Shown here: piece by piece, positions 53,584-62,272 of the stretch
Layout of the letters: each line of letters begins with the position of its first letter
How positions within the stretch are numbered: the first letter of the stretch is position 1
Assembly: GCA_963753185.1 (NCBI GenBank)
Contig: CAVWBO010000007.1
Coordinates: forward strand, 248,001-312,000
Length of the DNA stretch: 64,000 nt
Direction of reading: 5' to 3'
DNA from: SZUA-442 sp963753185
GTDB taxonomy: Bacteria > Actinomycetota > Acidimicrobiia > Spongiisociales > UBA5794
Notes under the pieces: generated by a model
Told to the model about the DNA's origin: nothing
The model's input: only the letters and a program-made list of their open reading frames with translations
The model's database searches: none
Translations under genes and position numbers: made by a program

Positions 53584-53627
53584 GGGTACCTCCCTGGGCA
53601 ATGGTACGCCCGGACACCCCCACCACA

Positions 53628-53683
53628 CCGTTCTTGCGTAACTGGGTTCCACCCATGGGTGGAACCCAGTTACGCAAGAACGG
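53628..53683. repeat. Palindromic repeat, copy 6
   Basis: The 52-bp core (53630-53681) is identical to copy 5, extended by CC and GG. It lies between the META-domain gene, 18 bp after its stop, and the start of the glyoxalase gene. Confidence 0.97.
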
Positions 53684-53701
53684 GGAAGGGGAGGGAGCTG
53701 C

Positions 53702-54838
53702 TCAGGAGGATTCGGCGATGTAGATGAGGCCCTCGTTGCCCATCGACGTGATCGTCAGGGTGGCGCCATCGATCTCGGCTGTGAAGCCGTCACCGAGGAC
53801 GTTCACCACGAGCCCGTCCTGGTCGGCGACGTCGGCTGTGCAGTCGCCCTCCATGGTGAGCTCGGGAAGGAAGATCTGGGCGTTGCGCTCGACCCAGGTG
53901 CCAGAGAACGTGCGACACCCGGTCGACCCGGTGACGGTGCCATCGGCTGCGAGGAGGAGTGTCGCCTCATCGCCGAGGGGTGTCGATGCCGCATCTCCCT
54001 CGATGACCGTGTCGAGGATCCAGACCGTGTCCACGAGGGCCTCGGTTGGAACCTCGGGAGCAGGGTCGAAGACGAGAGGTTCACCCGGGCCCTCGAGGTG
54101 AAGCTGTCCGTCGACGATGGACCACGACGAGACGGCACCAAGGGCGGCGGTGAACGCCGCCTCGGACTCCATCACGCCGTCGTCCATGCACGCCATCATC
54201 GTCTGGAAGATCTCCGACAGGACGATGGAGTCATCGGATCGCGTGATCGTCCCTCCGTATCCGTTGCATGCCGCGGTGCCACCGAACTGGTCACCGTCGA
54301 CGCTGAACGTGATCGGGTATCCGTCGACGACCGGGGAACCGGACACGAGGACCCAGGTCGCACCGTCGAGGGCGTCACCCGACACTTCGGGTGCAGGATC
54401 GAAGACGAGCGACTCGCCGGGGACGTCGAGGCGCAGTTGCCCATCGGCGATCGACCAGTGTGTGGCCGCACCGAGGGCTGCGAGGTACGCCGACTCGGAC
54501 TCCATCACACCGGCGTCCATGCACGCCATCTCCGTCTGGAAGATCGCCGACAGGACGATGGAGTCTTCCGATTGCGTGATGGTCCCGCCGTAGCGGTTGC
54601 ACGCAGCGGTGCCGGAGAACTGCTCGCCGTCAACGCTGAAGGTGATGGGATAGCCGTCGACCATCGGGACACCGGATACGAGGATCCAGTCGCCGTTCGG
54701 GATCGACGAGGGCGATGTGGTCGTGGAGGTGAGCGTGGTCGTGGTTTCGTCTCCACCGACGGGCGCACCTCCCGGGTCACCACACGCAGCGGCAAAGGTC
54801 AACAGGGCAATGGCGAGGATGGGAGCTTTCCAGTTCAT
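53702..54838 (-). CDS. Lipoprotein with three META-type domains
   Basis: 378 aa. Lipobox FAAAC (Cys19), then a Thr/Ser linker. Two nearly identical units of about 115 residues (DGYPITFSVDGEQFSGTAAC and DGYPITFSVDGDQFGGTAAC, each followed by a Cys about 30 residues later) precede a third, more typical META unit (VTGSTGCRTFSGTWV). META (HslJ-like) domains are envelope proteins of unclear role. The close similarity of units 1 and 2 implies recent duplication. Confidence 0.85.
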   Translation of the reverse strand: MNWKAPILAIALLTFAAACGDPGGAPVGGDETTTTLTSTTTSPSSIPNGDWILVSGVPMVDGYPITFSVDGEQFSGTAACNRYGGTITQSEDSIVLSAIFQTEMACMDAGVMESESAYLAALGAATHWSIADGQLRLDVPGESLVFDPAPEVSGDALDGATWVLVSGSPVVDGYPITFSVDGDQFGGTAACNGYGGTITRSDDSIVLSEIFQTMMACMDDGVMESEAAFTAALGAVSSWSIVDGQLHLEGPGEPLVFDPAPEVPTEALVDTVWILDTVIEGDAASTPLGDEATLLLAADGTVTGSTGCRTFSGTWVERNAQIFLPELTMEGDCTADVADQDGLVVNVLGDGFTAEIDGATLTITSMGNEGLIYIAESS

Positions 54839-54954
54839 GCGGATTCGACGCTCGGCGATCCGGATCCGGTTCCCACCCGACGGGCTCCACGAAGGTCTTC
54901 GGAGCCGAATCCGGGACAGCGCCGACAGCGCCCGAGCTGGGGATCCGGCTGGGG

Positions 54955-55323
54955 TCACTCGCTGACGTAGAACTCCGTCAACTCACTGCAGCGGCCCGTG
55001 TCGTCGAGGACAAGGAGGAAGCAGTTGTGGTACATCCGCTCCGGTTCGGCCGGTGTGGCGAAGTACCTGCTGTACCCGGTTGCCACGGCGCGGTCCCCAT
55101 CGACGGCGAACACGCGGTACTCGGCGTCCCAGGTTCCCGGAATATCTGGCTGCTCGAGCCAAGAGCTGACGACGCCGTCCCTGCCCCCTTCGATCGGCTC
55201 GTCGAACGGGTGGTACCGATACTCGACGTCCTCGGTGAAGAGGGCCTCCACGTGTTCCGGTTCGTTCGTGCGCCATGCATCGATATACCGGTCGAGCCAT
55301 CCTTGTGCGGCGGTGCGGTCCAT
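54955..55323 (-). CDS. NTF2-like/SnoaL-fold protein
   Basis: 122 aa. WLDRYIDAWRTNEPEHVEAL, FTEDVEYRYHPFDEP and the later beta sheet match the cone-shaped SnoaL/NTF2 fold, with no recognisable catalytic signature. GGAGGA precedes ATG 55323. It is upstream of the META lipoprotein gene on the same strand. Confidence 0.82.
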   Translation of the reverse strand: MDRTAAQGWLDRYIDAWRTNEPEHVEALFTEDVEYRYHPFDEPIEGGRDGVVSSWLEQPDIPGTWDAEYRVFAVDGDRAVATGYSRYFATPAEPERMYHNCFLLVLDDTGRCSELTEFYVSE

Positions 55324-55398
55324 GTGTCCTCCTTCGACACCCATTCTGGTCGCTCGATCCGTGCGATACTCAGCGACCCGGCGACCCGAGGAGGACAC

Positions 55399-55635
55399 GT
55401 GATCGAAGACACCGACTGCCCTCGGTGCGGCGGCGCGCTCGAACTCGGTCACATCGCCGGCCAGCTCGTCTATCTCAACTGGATCGCGGACGGCGAACCC
55501 GTCGGGATCACCACCCTCGGCAAGGAGCACCTCGCCACGGGCTCACTCGTTCGCCCCCCGATGCTGGCCTCTGGACTGTGCAGGGACTGCGGACTGGGAG
55601 TCTTCGAGCTCGAGCCACGCAAACCGCCCGGCTGA
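55399..55635 (+). CDS. Small zinc-ribbon protein (DUF6487-like)
   Basis: 78 aa from a GTG after GAGGAGGA. CPRCGGALELGHI near the start and CRDCGLGVFEL near the end form two CxxC knuckles. It resembles the PF20097 (DUF6487) group; function unknown. Ends 1 bp before the convergent lipoprotein gene. Confidence 0.7.
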   Translation: MIEDTDCPRCGGALELGHIAGQLVYLNWIADGEPVGITTLGKEHLATGSLVRPPMLASGLCRDCGLGVFELEPRKPPG

Positions 55636-56814
55636 TCATCCACCGGGTGGCTCGTCTGCCCAGACCTCTGCTTCGCGATCGAGGACGATCCAACCCCGAA
55701 CCTCTTCCCGGCCGTGGTCACCGACGGTGTCGACGATGACCGAAATCGGGGCTGGCGAGAGCTCTACGCGAGCCGTTGGCGCTTGAGTATGGAGCACCAG
55801 GTACCGACCGTCGAAGTCAGCGAGGGTCGCAGGGAACGGCGTCGAACCCGTCCAGACGTTGGTTCCCGTTCCAAGGTCGATCACGCTGAGCGCCACGGCG
55901 GTTCCGGCGACGGTCGCCATCCACTCCTCGTCTCCGACTTCGTCGAGGTCGGGAAACGGCCACTTCGCAACGGGTGCGTGGAGGACGGCGAGCAGCGAAC
56001 CGTCCGGCGAGAGCCGCGCTCCCAGCCCGGCAGGGTCACACACGTAGGCCTCGTCCTCGAGGTGGCACATGCTCGGGAACGGGTTGTGCGGATCGTCTAT
56101 CGGTCCCCGTTCGTCGATCGACCACAGGACCACGGCGGTGTCCGTCCCACACGAGCCGACTGCGATCCACTGGATGCCGACGAGCAGGTGCCCCCCGGCG
56201 TTCGACGGTACGCCGCCGCCGTCCTGCCCTGCAGATCCGAACGATCCCTCGACGACGACACGTTCCCCCGACACCAGGTCGACGAGCTCGACACGGTCGA
56301 TGCCGTAACCGTCGTCGCCAGATGGTGCCTCGAGGATGGCGAGGCTCGCCCTGCCATCGAAGAGGATCGGGAGGGCCCAGTGGGATGAAACGAGCTGGGG
56401 ATCCGTCGACCCGGCCATGAGCCGATACACACCGGGACGGTCGACCTGCCACCCGTAGCGGAACACGACACCGCCCAGGTAGTCCGCCGCCGCCCAGCTC
56501 ACGGGCTCGGGCGCGAGGAGGCTCTCGACGTCATCCGCGACGAGCCACAAACCGTCATCACCGAACCGGAACCAGGACGGAGCACCGTCTGACGGCGTCG
56601 GATCGGAGGTTCCGGGAGCGTCGGTCGTCGGAGACATCGACGTCGTCGATGTGGGCGCCGCCGTTCCGGGGACCACCGTCGTGGTCGTCACCGCCACCGT
56701 CGTCGTGGTTCGGGCCTCGTCGGGTGTCACCGATTCGCCATCGAGCGACGGTGCGCCACACGATGCGCCCACCAAGGCCACGCACCAGCACACGAGCAGC
56801 ATCCTCGTACCCAT
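55636..56814 (-). CDS. Secreted lipoprotein, beta-propeller-like
   Basis: 392 aa. Lipobox VGASC (Cys19), a Thr-rich linker to about residue 75, then repeated beta segments such as VDLVSGERVVVEGSFG, LGARLSPDGSLLAVLHAP and VIDLGTGTNVWTG. These are typical of WD40/TolB-like propellers. GGAAGG precedes the ATG. Upstream extension to 57795 is a shadow of the DUF255 gene. Confidence 0.75.
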   Translation of the reverse strand: MGTRMLLVCWCVALVGASCGAPSLDGESVTPDEARTTTTVAVTTTTVVPGTAAPTSTTSMSPTTDAPGTSDPTPSDGAPSWFRFGDDGLWLVADDVESLLAPEPVSWAAADYLGGVVFRYGWQVDRPGVYRLMAGSTDPQLVSSHWALPILFDGRASLAILEAPSGDDGYGIDRVELVDLVSGERVVVEGSFGSAGQDGGGVPSNAGGHLLVGIQWIAVGSCGTDTAVVLWSIDERGPIDDPHNPFPSMCHLEDEAYVCDPAGLGARLSPDGSLLAVLHAPVAKWPFPDLDEVGDEEWMATVAGTAVALSVIDLGTGTNVWTGSTPFPATLADFDGRYLVLHTQAPTARVELSPAPISVIVDTVGDHGREEVRGWIVLDREAEVWADEPPGG

Positions 56815-57000
56815 CGCACGTTCCTTCCGAACGCACCGCCGCGCAGCTGATCGGCAACGGCCCTGACCTGGCCGATCGCGATTCTCCCACCATCGTATGC
56901 CCTCACCACTGGTCCGTCCATGGCGTGGGCAGACCGGCGAGCCAACGAGGTGCTGGCACCAGCGGTCCCGCAAACGGAGAGCTACGGGTACGGTTCGGGC

Positions 57001-59017
57001 ATGCCGAACCGCCTTTCCCTTGCGACCTCGCCGTACCTCCGCCAGCACGAGGACAACCCCGTCGACTGGTACGAATGGGGCGACGAGGCGTTTGCGGAGG
57101 CCAAGCGCCGTGACTCCCCGGTGATCCTGTCCGTCGGGTACGCGACGTGCCACTGGTGCCACGTGATGGCGCACGAGTCGTTCGAGGACCCCGAGACGGC
57201 CGCGTTCATGAACGAGCACTTCGTCAGCATCAAGGTCGATCGGGAGGAGCGGCCAGACATCGACCGCATCTACATGGACGCCGTCACGGCGATGACCGGT
57301 CGGGGCGGCTGGCCGATGACCGTCTTCCTCACGCCCGAAGCGAAGCCGATCTACGCCGGCACGTACTACCCGAAGCGGTCCATGGGCGGTCACCCGTCGT
57401 TCATGGACGTCATGAGCGGCGTACGGGGCGCCTGGGATGCAAATCGGGCAGCCGCGGTCGGCCAGGCCGACAGGATCGCCCAGGCCATCGCCGCCCGACG
57501 CCCGACAATCGAAGGACTCCCCGATCTCGACCAGTTGGATCGGTCGATCACGGCGATCGAGGGCACCTTCGACCGTGTGAACGGAGGCTTCGGTACCGCG
57601 CCGAAGTTCCCGCAGGCCCCGACCCTCGAGCTGCTCATGCGAACTGCGGCGTTGCGTCCCGGCACGGATGCCGCCGCACGGAGCCTCACCATGCTCACGA
57701 CGATGCTCAGGGCGATGGCACGAGGCGGGATCTACGACCACCTGTTCGGAGGCTTCGCCAGGTACTCGGTCGACAGCCAGTGGCTCGTCCCCCACTTCGA
57801 GAAGATGCTGTACGACAACGCACTGCTCGCCAGGGTGTACCTGCGCACATGGCAGCTGACGGGCATCGATGAGTTCCGGACGGTCGCGATCGAAGGTCCT
57901 GGATTACCTGGACACGACGATGGTCGACGCCGGCGGGGCCATCCACTCCGCGGAGGACGCGGACTCCGAAGGTGTCGAGGGCAGGTTCGCGGTGTGGAGG
58001 TGGGACGAACTGGGCGCTGTGCTCGGTACCGACCGCGACCTCGCCGCAGCGATCTACGGAGCAACGCCCGAGGGCAACTTCGAGGGTGCGAACAACCTCC
58101 ACCGATTCGCCGATCTCGACGCCGTCGCCGCCGCAAACGGCATGACGCGCGAGGAGGTCGTCGATCGGAAGCGGTCGATCGACGCCAGGCTCCGGGCTGT
58201 GCGAGCCATGCGCGTCGCTCCCCAGCGCGACGACAAGATCGTGACGGCATGGAACGGATTCGCAATCCGGGCGTTCGCAGAGGCGGGCGCGATCCTGTCG
58301 GAGAGGCGGTACCTGGACAGGGCCGTGGCGATCGCCGAGTTCCTCGTCGGTCCAGCCTCGCCCGGGGGCGAGCTTGCCCGTTCCTGGAGGGATAGACCGG
58401 GCCACGCTGCGTTCGCCGACGATCACGCCGCACTCGCCATCGGCCTCTACACGCTGTACCAGGTGACAGGCGACGAGCGCTGGTTCCGCCACGCCGAGCG
58501 CAGCGTTGCGGTCCTGCGCGACCGATTCGGTGCCGAGGAGGGTGGGTTCCACTCGACGGCCCACGACAGCGACCTCATCGCACGCCCCCTCGACACCCAG
58601 GACAATCCGACACCATCGGACAACGCCCTCGCCTTGGAGGCGCTGATCCTCCACGGCGCCTACACCGCCGATGCCGATGCGTTCGATGAGGCCGAGTCGA
58701 CCATGCGAGCGATCGCCGCAACCGCTGTTCCCCACCCCGGCTTCGGCGGATACGGGCTCGCCGTCTGGCTCACCCACCTCGTAGGTGTGCGTGAGGTGGC
58801 GATCGTCGGTGACGACACGAAGGCCCTCCAGGAGACCGTATGGAACTCCTTCCGGCCTGACGTCGTCGTGGCGGTCGGGGATGGGTCAGGGTCCGAGGTC
58901 CCGCTCCTCGCCGATCGTCCCGGAGCCGGCACCGGCCTCGCCTACGTGTGTGAGGGCCATGTGTGCGACCTCCCCGTCGACACACCATCGGCACTCACCG
59001 CGCTGCTTTCACGGTGA
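57001..59017 (+). pseudogene. Thioredoxin-domain DUF255 (Spata20-like) protein, single-base frameshift
   Basis: The N-terminal thioredoxin-like domain is typical: LSLATSPYLRQHEDNPVDWY and TCHWCHVMAHESF (Cys50, Cys53). A six-hairpin glycosidase-like C-terminal region follows (APKFPQ, GGIYDHLFGGFARYSVD, HFEKMLYDNA). The frame breaks near 57895: after RTVAIE one extra G shifts the reading, and VLDYLDTTM to SAEDADSEG continues in the next frame to the stop at 59017. The total is 3n+1, so one base removed restores about 671 aa. Sequence error or recent inactivation. Confidence 0.88.
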
Positions 59018-59105
59018 GACCGCACGGCCGGGAACCGACCGTGCGAGTCGCGAAAACACGAAACACTCCGGTCATCTACGCGCGAGCGTGGGTACCCTCG
59101 CGGAC

Positions 59106-60011
59106 ATGGACGTGATCAGGCGCCTGCACAACCCGCAGTTGCGGAACCCTGTCGGCGTGGTTGCGTTCGGCGGTTGGAACGACGCGTGCGATGTCGCCTC
59201 GACGTCGGCCGAGTTCATCCTCGACGCCCACAAGCGAACCGAGATCTTCGCCGAGCTCGAAGCGGATCCGTTCTACGACTTCCAACAGCAGCGTCCGACC
59301 ATCTCCATCCACGACGGGGTGAGCAAGCCCATCCAATGGCCCGGCGTCTCGATCACCGCCGTGTACCGGCCAGCGGACGACCGTGACCTCGTCGTCGTGA
59401 CGGGCCAGGAGCCGAATTTCCTCTGGAAGACCTTCTCCCGCAGCCTCGTCGAGGTGCTCGACTCCGTCGGGGTCGAAGAGGTCATCCTCGCCGGTGCCTA
59501 TGTCGGCGCCGTCGGCCACAGGGACCCCGTCGTGCTCACCGGTGTCGGGACCGATCTCGTGAGTGTCATCCACAGCGGGCTCGAGTCTTCGAACTATCGG
59601 GGCCCGACCGGCATCGTCGGTGCGGTCCAGGGAGCGTGCAAGGAGGCGGGTATCCGCTCGATCAGCATGTGGGCGCCGACACCGCCGTACCTCGCGGGCA
59701 ACCCGTTCCCCCGTGCGGTTCTGGCCATCGTGGAGAAGATCGCCGACATCACGAACCTGCACATCGACACGTCCGACCTGATCGCGGTCGACGCCGAGTA
59801 CTCCGCGAAGGTCGATGAGGCCATCGAGAACTCGGGTTCCGAGCTCGAGGAGTACCTCGAGGAGATGGAGTCCTACGACGAGCCGTTCCTCGGTCCGCTC
59901 CTTGGACGGGTCGAGTCGAGCGACGAGCCACAGCTCCAACGCCTCGACCCCGACCGCACCGACGCGTTGGTGGACGAGATCGTCAAGTTCCTCGAGGGCG
60001 ACGCTTCTTGA
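59106..60011 (+). CDS. PAC2-family protein
   Basis: 301 aa, related to proteasome assembly chaperone 2 and its actinobacterial homologues. NPVGVVAFGGWNDACDVAS, GQEPNFLWKTF, ILAGAYVGAVGHRDPV and SMWAPTPPYLAGNPFP are in family order. The acidic C-terminus (SGSELEEYLEEMES) is common. Actinobacteria with proteasomes often carry it, though its role is not fixed. Its stop overlaps the TTG of the next gene. Confidence 0.9.
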   Translation: MDVIRRLHNPQLRNPVGVVAFGGWNDACDVASTSAEFILDAHKRTEIFAELEADPFYDFQQQRPTISIHDGVSKPIQWPGVSITAVYRPADDRDLVVVTGQEPNFLWKTFSRSLVEVLDSVGVEEVILAGAYVGAVGHRDPVVLTGVGTDLVSVIHSGLESSNYRGPTGIVGAVQGACKEAGIRSISMWAPTPPYLAGNPFPRAVLAIVEKIADITNLHIDTSDLIAVDAEYSAKVDEAIENSGSELEEYLEEMESYDEPFLGPLLGRVESSDEPQLQRLDPDRTDALVDEIVKFLEGDAS

Positions 60012-60397
60012 CCACGTTCGAGGTCGTCAACTGGATCCACTTGCTCGCGGCCGCAGTGTGGACGGGCGGCCTCATCGTCCTCGGATTCCTCGTTGCCGCC
60101 GTCCGGAGGCACACCGATGACCGGGAGCTGCTGAGGGTCCTGGCGCGACGGTTCGGCGTCGTGTCGTGGACGGCGTTCGCCGTCGCCATCGTCTCCGGGG
60201 TGTGGATGTACACCGAGTACGGCCTTCCGTGGTCCCAATTCGAGCTCAAGGGAACCCTGATCGTCGTCGCTGGCGGCCTCGCCCTCATCCACCAGTTCAC
60301 GGCGAAGCGGACGCCGCCCGCCGTCCGGGGCATCATCCAGCTGGCCATCATGGTCGCGAGCATCGGCATCTTCGGGGCGGCTGTCGCCCTGATCTGA
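60008..60397 (+). CDS. Four-helix membrane protein, CopD-like
   Basis: 129 aa with four helices. WIHLLAAAVWTGGLIVLGFL with its His resembles the first helix of CopD/YcnJ-like and related integral membrane proteins; ALIHQFTAKRTPP carries a second His. TTG start overlapping the PAC2 stop (TTGA). Function not assignable. Confidence 0.7.
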   Translation: MTTFEVVNWIHLLAAAVWTGGLIVLGFLVAAVRRHTDDRELLRVLARRFGVVSWTAFAVAIVSGVWMYTEYGLPWSQFELKGTLIVVAGGLALIHQFTAKRTPPAVRGIIQLAIMVASIGIFGAAVALI

Positions 60398-60465
60398 CAC
60401 CCCTGCACTTGTCGGGATGTGTGCCGAGCGTCGTAGCTGCGCCAGGTGACCCTCCCCCACAACGG

Positions 60466-60493
60466 CGAATGCCTCCCCTGAGGGAGGCATTCG
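60466..60493. terminator. Terminator hairpin
   Basis: CGAATGCCTCCC pairs with GGGAGGCATTCG over a 4-nt loop (12 bp). It lies between the converging membrane-protein gene and the bS22 gene and can serve both. Confidence 0.75.
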
Positions 60494-60503
60494 GTGAGGC
60501 GTG

Positions 60504-60596
60504 CTACTTCTTGCGCTTGTGCCTGTTGGCCTTGAGCCGCTTGCGGTATTTGTGCTTGCTCATCTTCTTGCGGCGCTTCTTGATCAGCGAACCCAT
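60504..60596 (-). CDS. bS22-type ribosomal peptide (AURKAIP1/COX24 domain)
   Basis: 30 aa, MGSLIKKRRKKMSKHKYRKR and a further ten mostly basic residues. This matches the actinobacterial AURKAIP1/COX24 peptide found on the 30S subunit (mycobacterial bS22, usually MGSVIKKRRKRM...). AGAGG precedes the ATG. The longer frame upstream is not coding. A dedicated terminator follows. Confidence 0.92.
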   Translation of the reverse strand: MGSLIKKRRKKMSKHKYRKRLKANRHKRKK

Positions 60597-60730
60597 GGAT
60601 TGAAAACCTCTGTGTCGAGAACTGAGTCGTCGGTGCCGTCGCACTCGTTGCCGGGCCGACCTGTCGAGGATAGGCGATTCGCAGCGTTGACGTTCGTGGC
60701 CGACGGGCCGAGGCGGCCTACACTTGCGCA

Positions 60731-61471
60731 ATGCTCCCGATCATCGGAATCACCGGCAGGCCCCAACAGGTCCCATCCGCCGGGGTCTACGTCCGTGCGT
60801 ACCTCACGACGCACACCTATTCCGACTCCGTTCGCAACGGCGGCGGCATCCCGATCGTCCTCATCCCGATCCCGGGCGACCAGATCGACCACGTCCTCGA
60901 CCACATCGACGGCCTGCTCCTCACCGGAGGCGGGGACGTCAACCCTGCCGCCTACGGTGCCGAACCGCACGAGACGCTGTACGGCGTCGACGACGAACGG
61001 GACGCGTTCGAGTTCGAGCTCGTCCGGCGCGCCTACGCGAGGAAGCTCCCCACGATGGCCGTGTGCCGCGGGCTCCAGGTCGTCAATGTCGCACTGGGCG
61101 GCAGCCTCGTGCAGGACCTGCCATCGCATCAGGGTGCCGAGGGACACGATGTGACCGGTGAGGGTGCCTACGAGCCGCATTCCGAGGCGATGATCGATCC
61201 GGGCTGCCGCATCGCAGCGGCGATCGGCGAGGGCCTCCACCACATCAACTCGATCCACCACCAGGCCGTCGACCGACTCGGGAACGATCTGAGGGTCGTT
61301 GGAGCAGCGCCGGACGGGACGATCGAGGCGATCGAACACGCCGACACGTCATGGCCGCTGATCGCTGTGCAGTGGCACCCCGAGTTCCTCGGCATGCGTG
61401 ACCACGAGGACTCCCGGGGCCTCTTCGAGGCGTTCGTGGAAGCCGCAGCGAAGTACCGCGCGGACTCGTGA
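60731..61471 (+). CDS. PuuD-like gamma-glutamyl hydrolase (class I GATase, peptidase C26)
   Basis: 246 aa. DGLLLTGGGDVNPAAYG, the nucleophile Cys112 in AVCRGLQVVN and the His-Glu pair in QWHPEF give the catalytic triad. INSIHHQAVDRLG is typical for this subgroup. The substrate may be gamma-glutamyl-GABA or another gamma-glutamyl compound; an aminotransferase that could use GABA is encoded 40 kb away. Its stop overlaps the GTG of the phosphatase. Confidence 0.9.
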   Translation: MLPIIGITGRPQQVPSAGVYVRAYLTTHTYSDSVRNGGGIPIVLIPIPGDQIDHVLDHIDGLLLTGGGDVNPAAYGAEPHETLYGVDDERDAFEFELVRRAYARKLPTMAVCRGLQVVNVALGGSLVQDLPSHQGAEGHDVTGEGAYEPHSEAMIDPGCRIAAAIGEGLHHINSIHHQAVDRLGNDLRVVGAAPDGTIEAIEHADTSWPLIAVQWHPEFLGMRDHEDSRGLFEAFVEAAAKYRADS

Positions 61472-61962
61472 CCGAAGGTCCGTTGGCGATCCTGTTCGTC
61501 TGTTCAGGGAACATCTGCCGGTCCCCGTATGCCGAGGCCGCTGCGAGGGCATCCCTCGACCCCGACCGCTTCGCCGTCTCGAGCGCCGGCACCGTTGCGA
61601 TGGCAGGGGACTCCGCCACCTCCCCCATGCGCCAGGTTGCGTCAGAGCGCGGACTCGACCTCAGGAGCCACCGCGCAACACCGCTGTCGGAATCACCGGC
61701 CCCCGATTTCGTCTTCGGCATGGAACAGGAGCATCTCGTCGCCGCCCGCCGAGCCTTCCCCGACCTCCCTCCCGACCGGATCCGCCTCCTCGCCCACCCC
61801 TCGGGCGTCCCCGACCCCTACGGCCGTGACCTCGTCACCTACCGCGCCACCGCCACGATGATCGACGAGGCAATCGCCACCCTTCCGCTCGTCCTCCCTT
61901 CAGGGGGGACGGGCGAACGAAGTGAGCCAGGGGGGCCTGCGAGCCCGCGAGCAAGCGAGTAG
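61468..61962 (+). CDS. Low-molecular-weight protein-tyrosine phosphatase with repeat-derived C-terminus
   Basis: 164 aa from GTG. The P-loop is CSGNICRS (12-19) and VPDPYGRDL holds the catalytic Asp. The fold is complete near residue 141. From about residue 142 the frame enters the dispersed repeat (LPSGGTGERSEPGG...), which provides a foreign tail and the stop. The native C-terminus may be shortened. Confidence 0.85.
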   Translation: MTEGPLAILFVCSGNICRSPYAEAAARASLDPDRFAVSSAGTVAMAGDSATSPMRQVASERGLDLRSHRATPLSESPAPDFVFGMEQEHLVAARRAFPDLPPDRIRLLAHPSGVPDPYGRDLVTYRATATMIDEAIATLPLVLPSGGTGERSEPGGPASPRASE

Positions 61963-62265
61963 GAACCGGCTGTTCGGACAGCAATCCCCCTGCATCGTCG
62001 CTTCGCTCCTCTGCCGTCCCCCTATCCCCCGCCAGCTCCGTCCCAAACTGAGAAGTCGAGATGCCGAGGAATCCCCCTGCATCGTCGCTTCGCTCCTCTG
62101 CCGTCCCCCTATCCCCCGCCAGCTCCGTCCCAAACTGAGAAGTCGAGATGCCGAGGAATCCCCCTGCATCGTCGCTTCGCTCCTCTGCCGTCCCCCTTGA
62201 AAGGGGGACGAAGGGGACGAAGGGGACGAAAGCGACGAGCGGGACGAGGCGACGAGGGGCGGGCC
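61893..62265. repeat. GC-rich dispersed repeat cluster with 87-bp tandem
   Basis: 61893-61936 matches the block at 44825-44867. An 87-bp unit (GGAATCCCCCTGCATCG, CTTCGCTCCTCTGCCGTC, then TATCCCCCGCCAGCTCCGTC and AAACTGAGAAGTCGAG) then occurs about 2.4 times, with phase points at 61991, 62078 and 62165. A GGGGACGA mini-repeat follows. Outside the phosphatase tail the 310-bp gap holds no gene. Confidence 0.9.
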
Positions 62266-62272
62266 TTCCGGG

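Noticed and set aside
61983..62200. CRISPR array from 87-bp periodicity
   Set aside because: The whole 87-bp unit is repeated, with no unique spacers and no cas genes.
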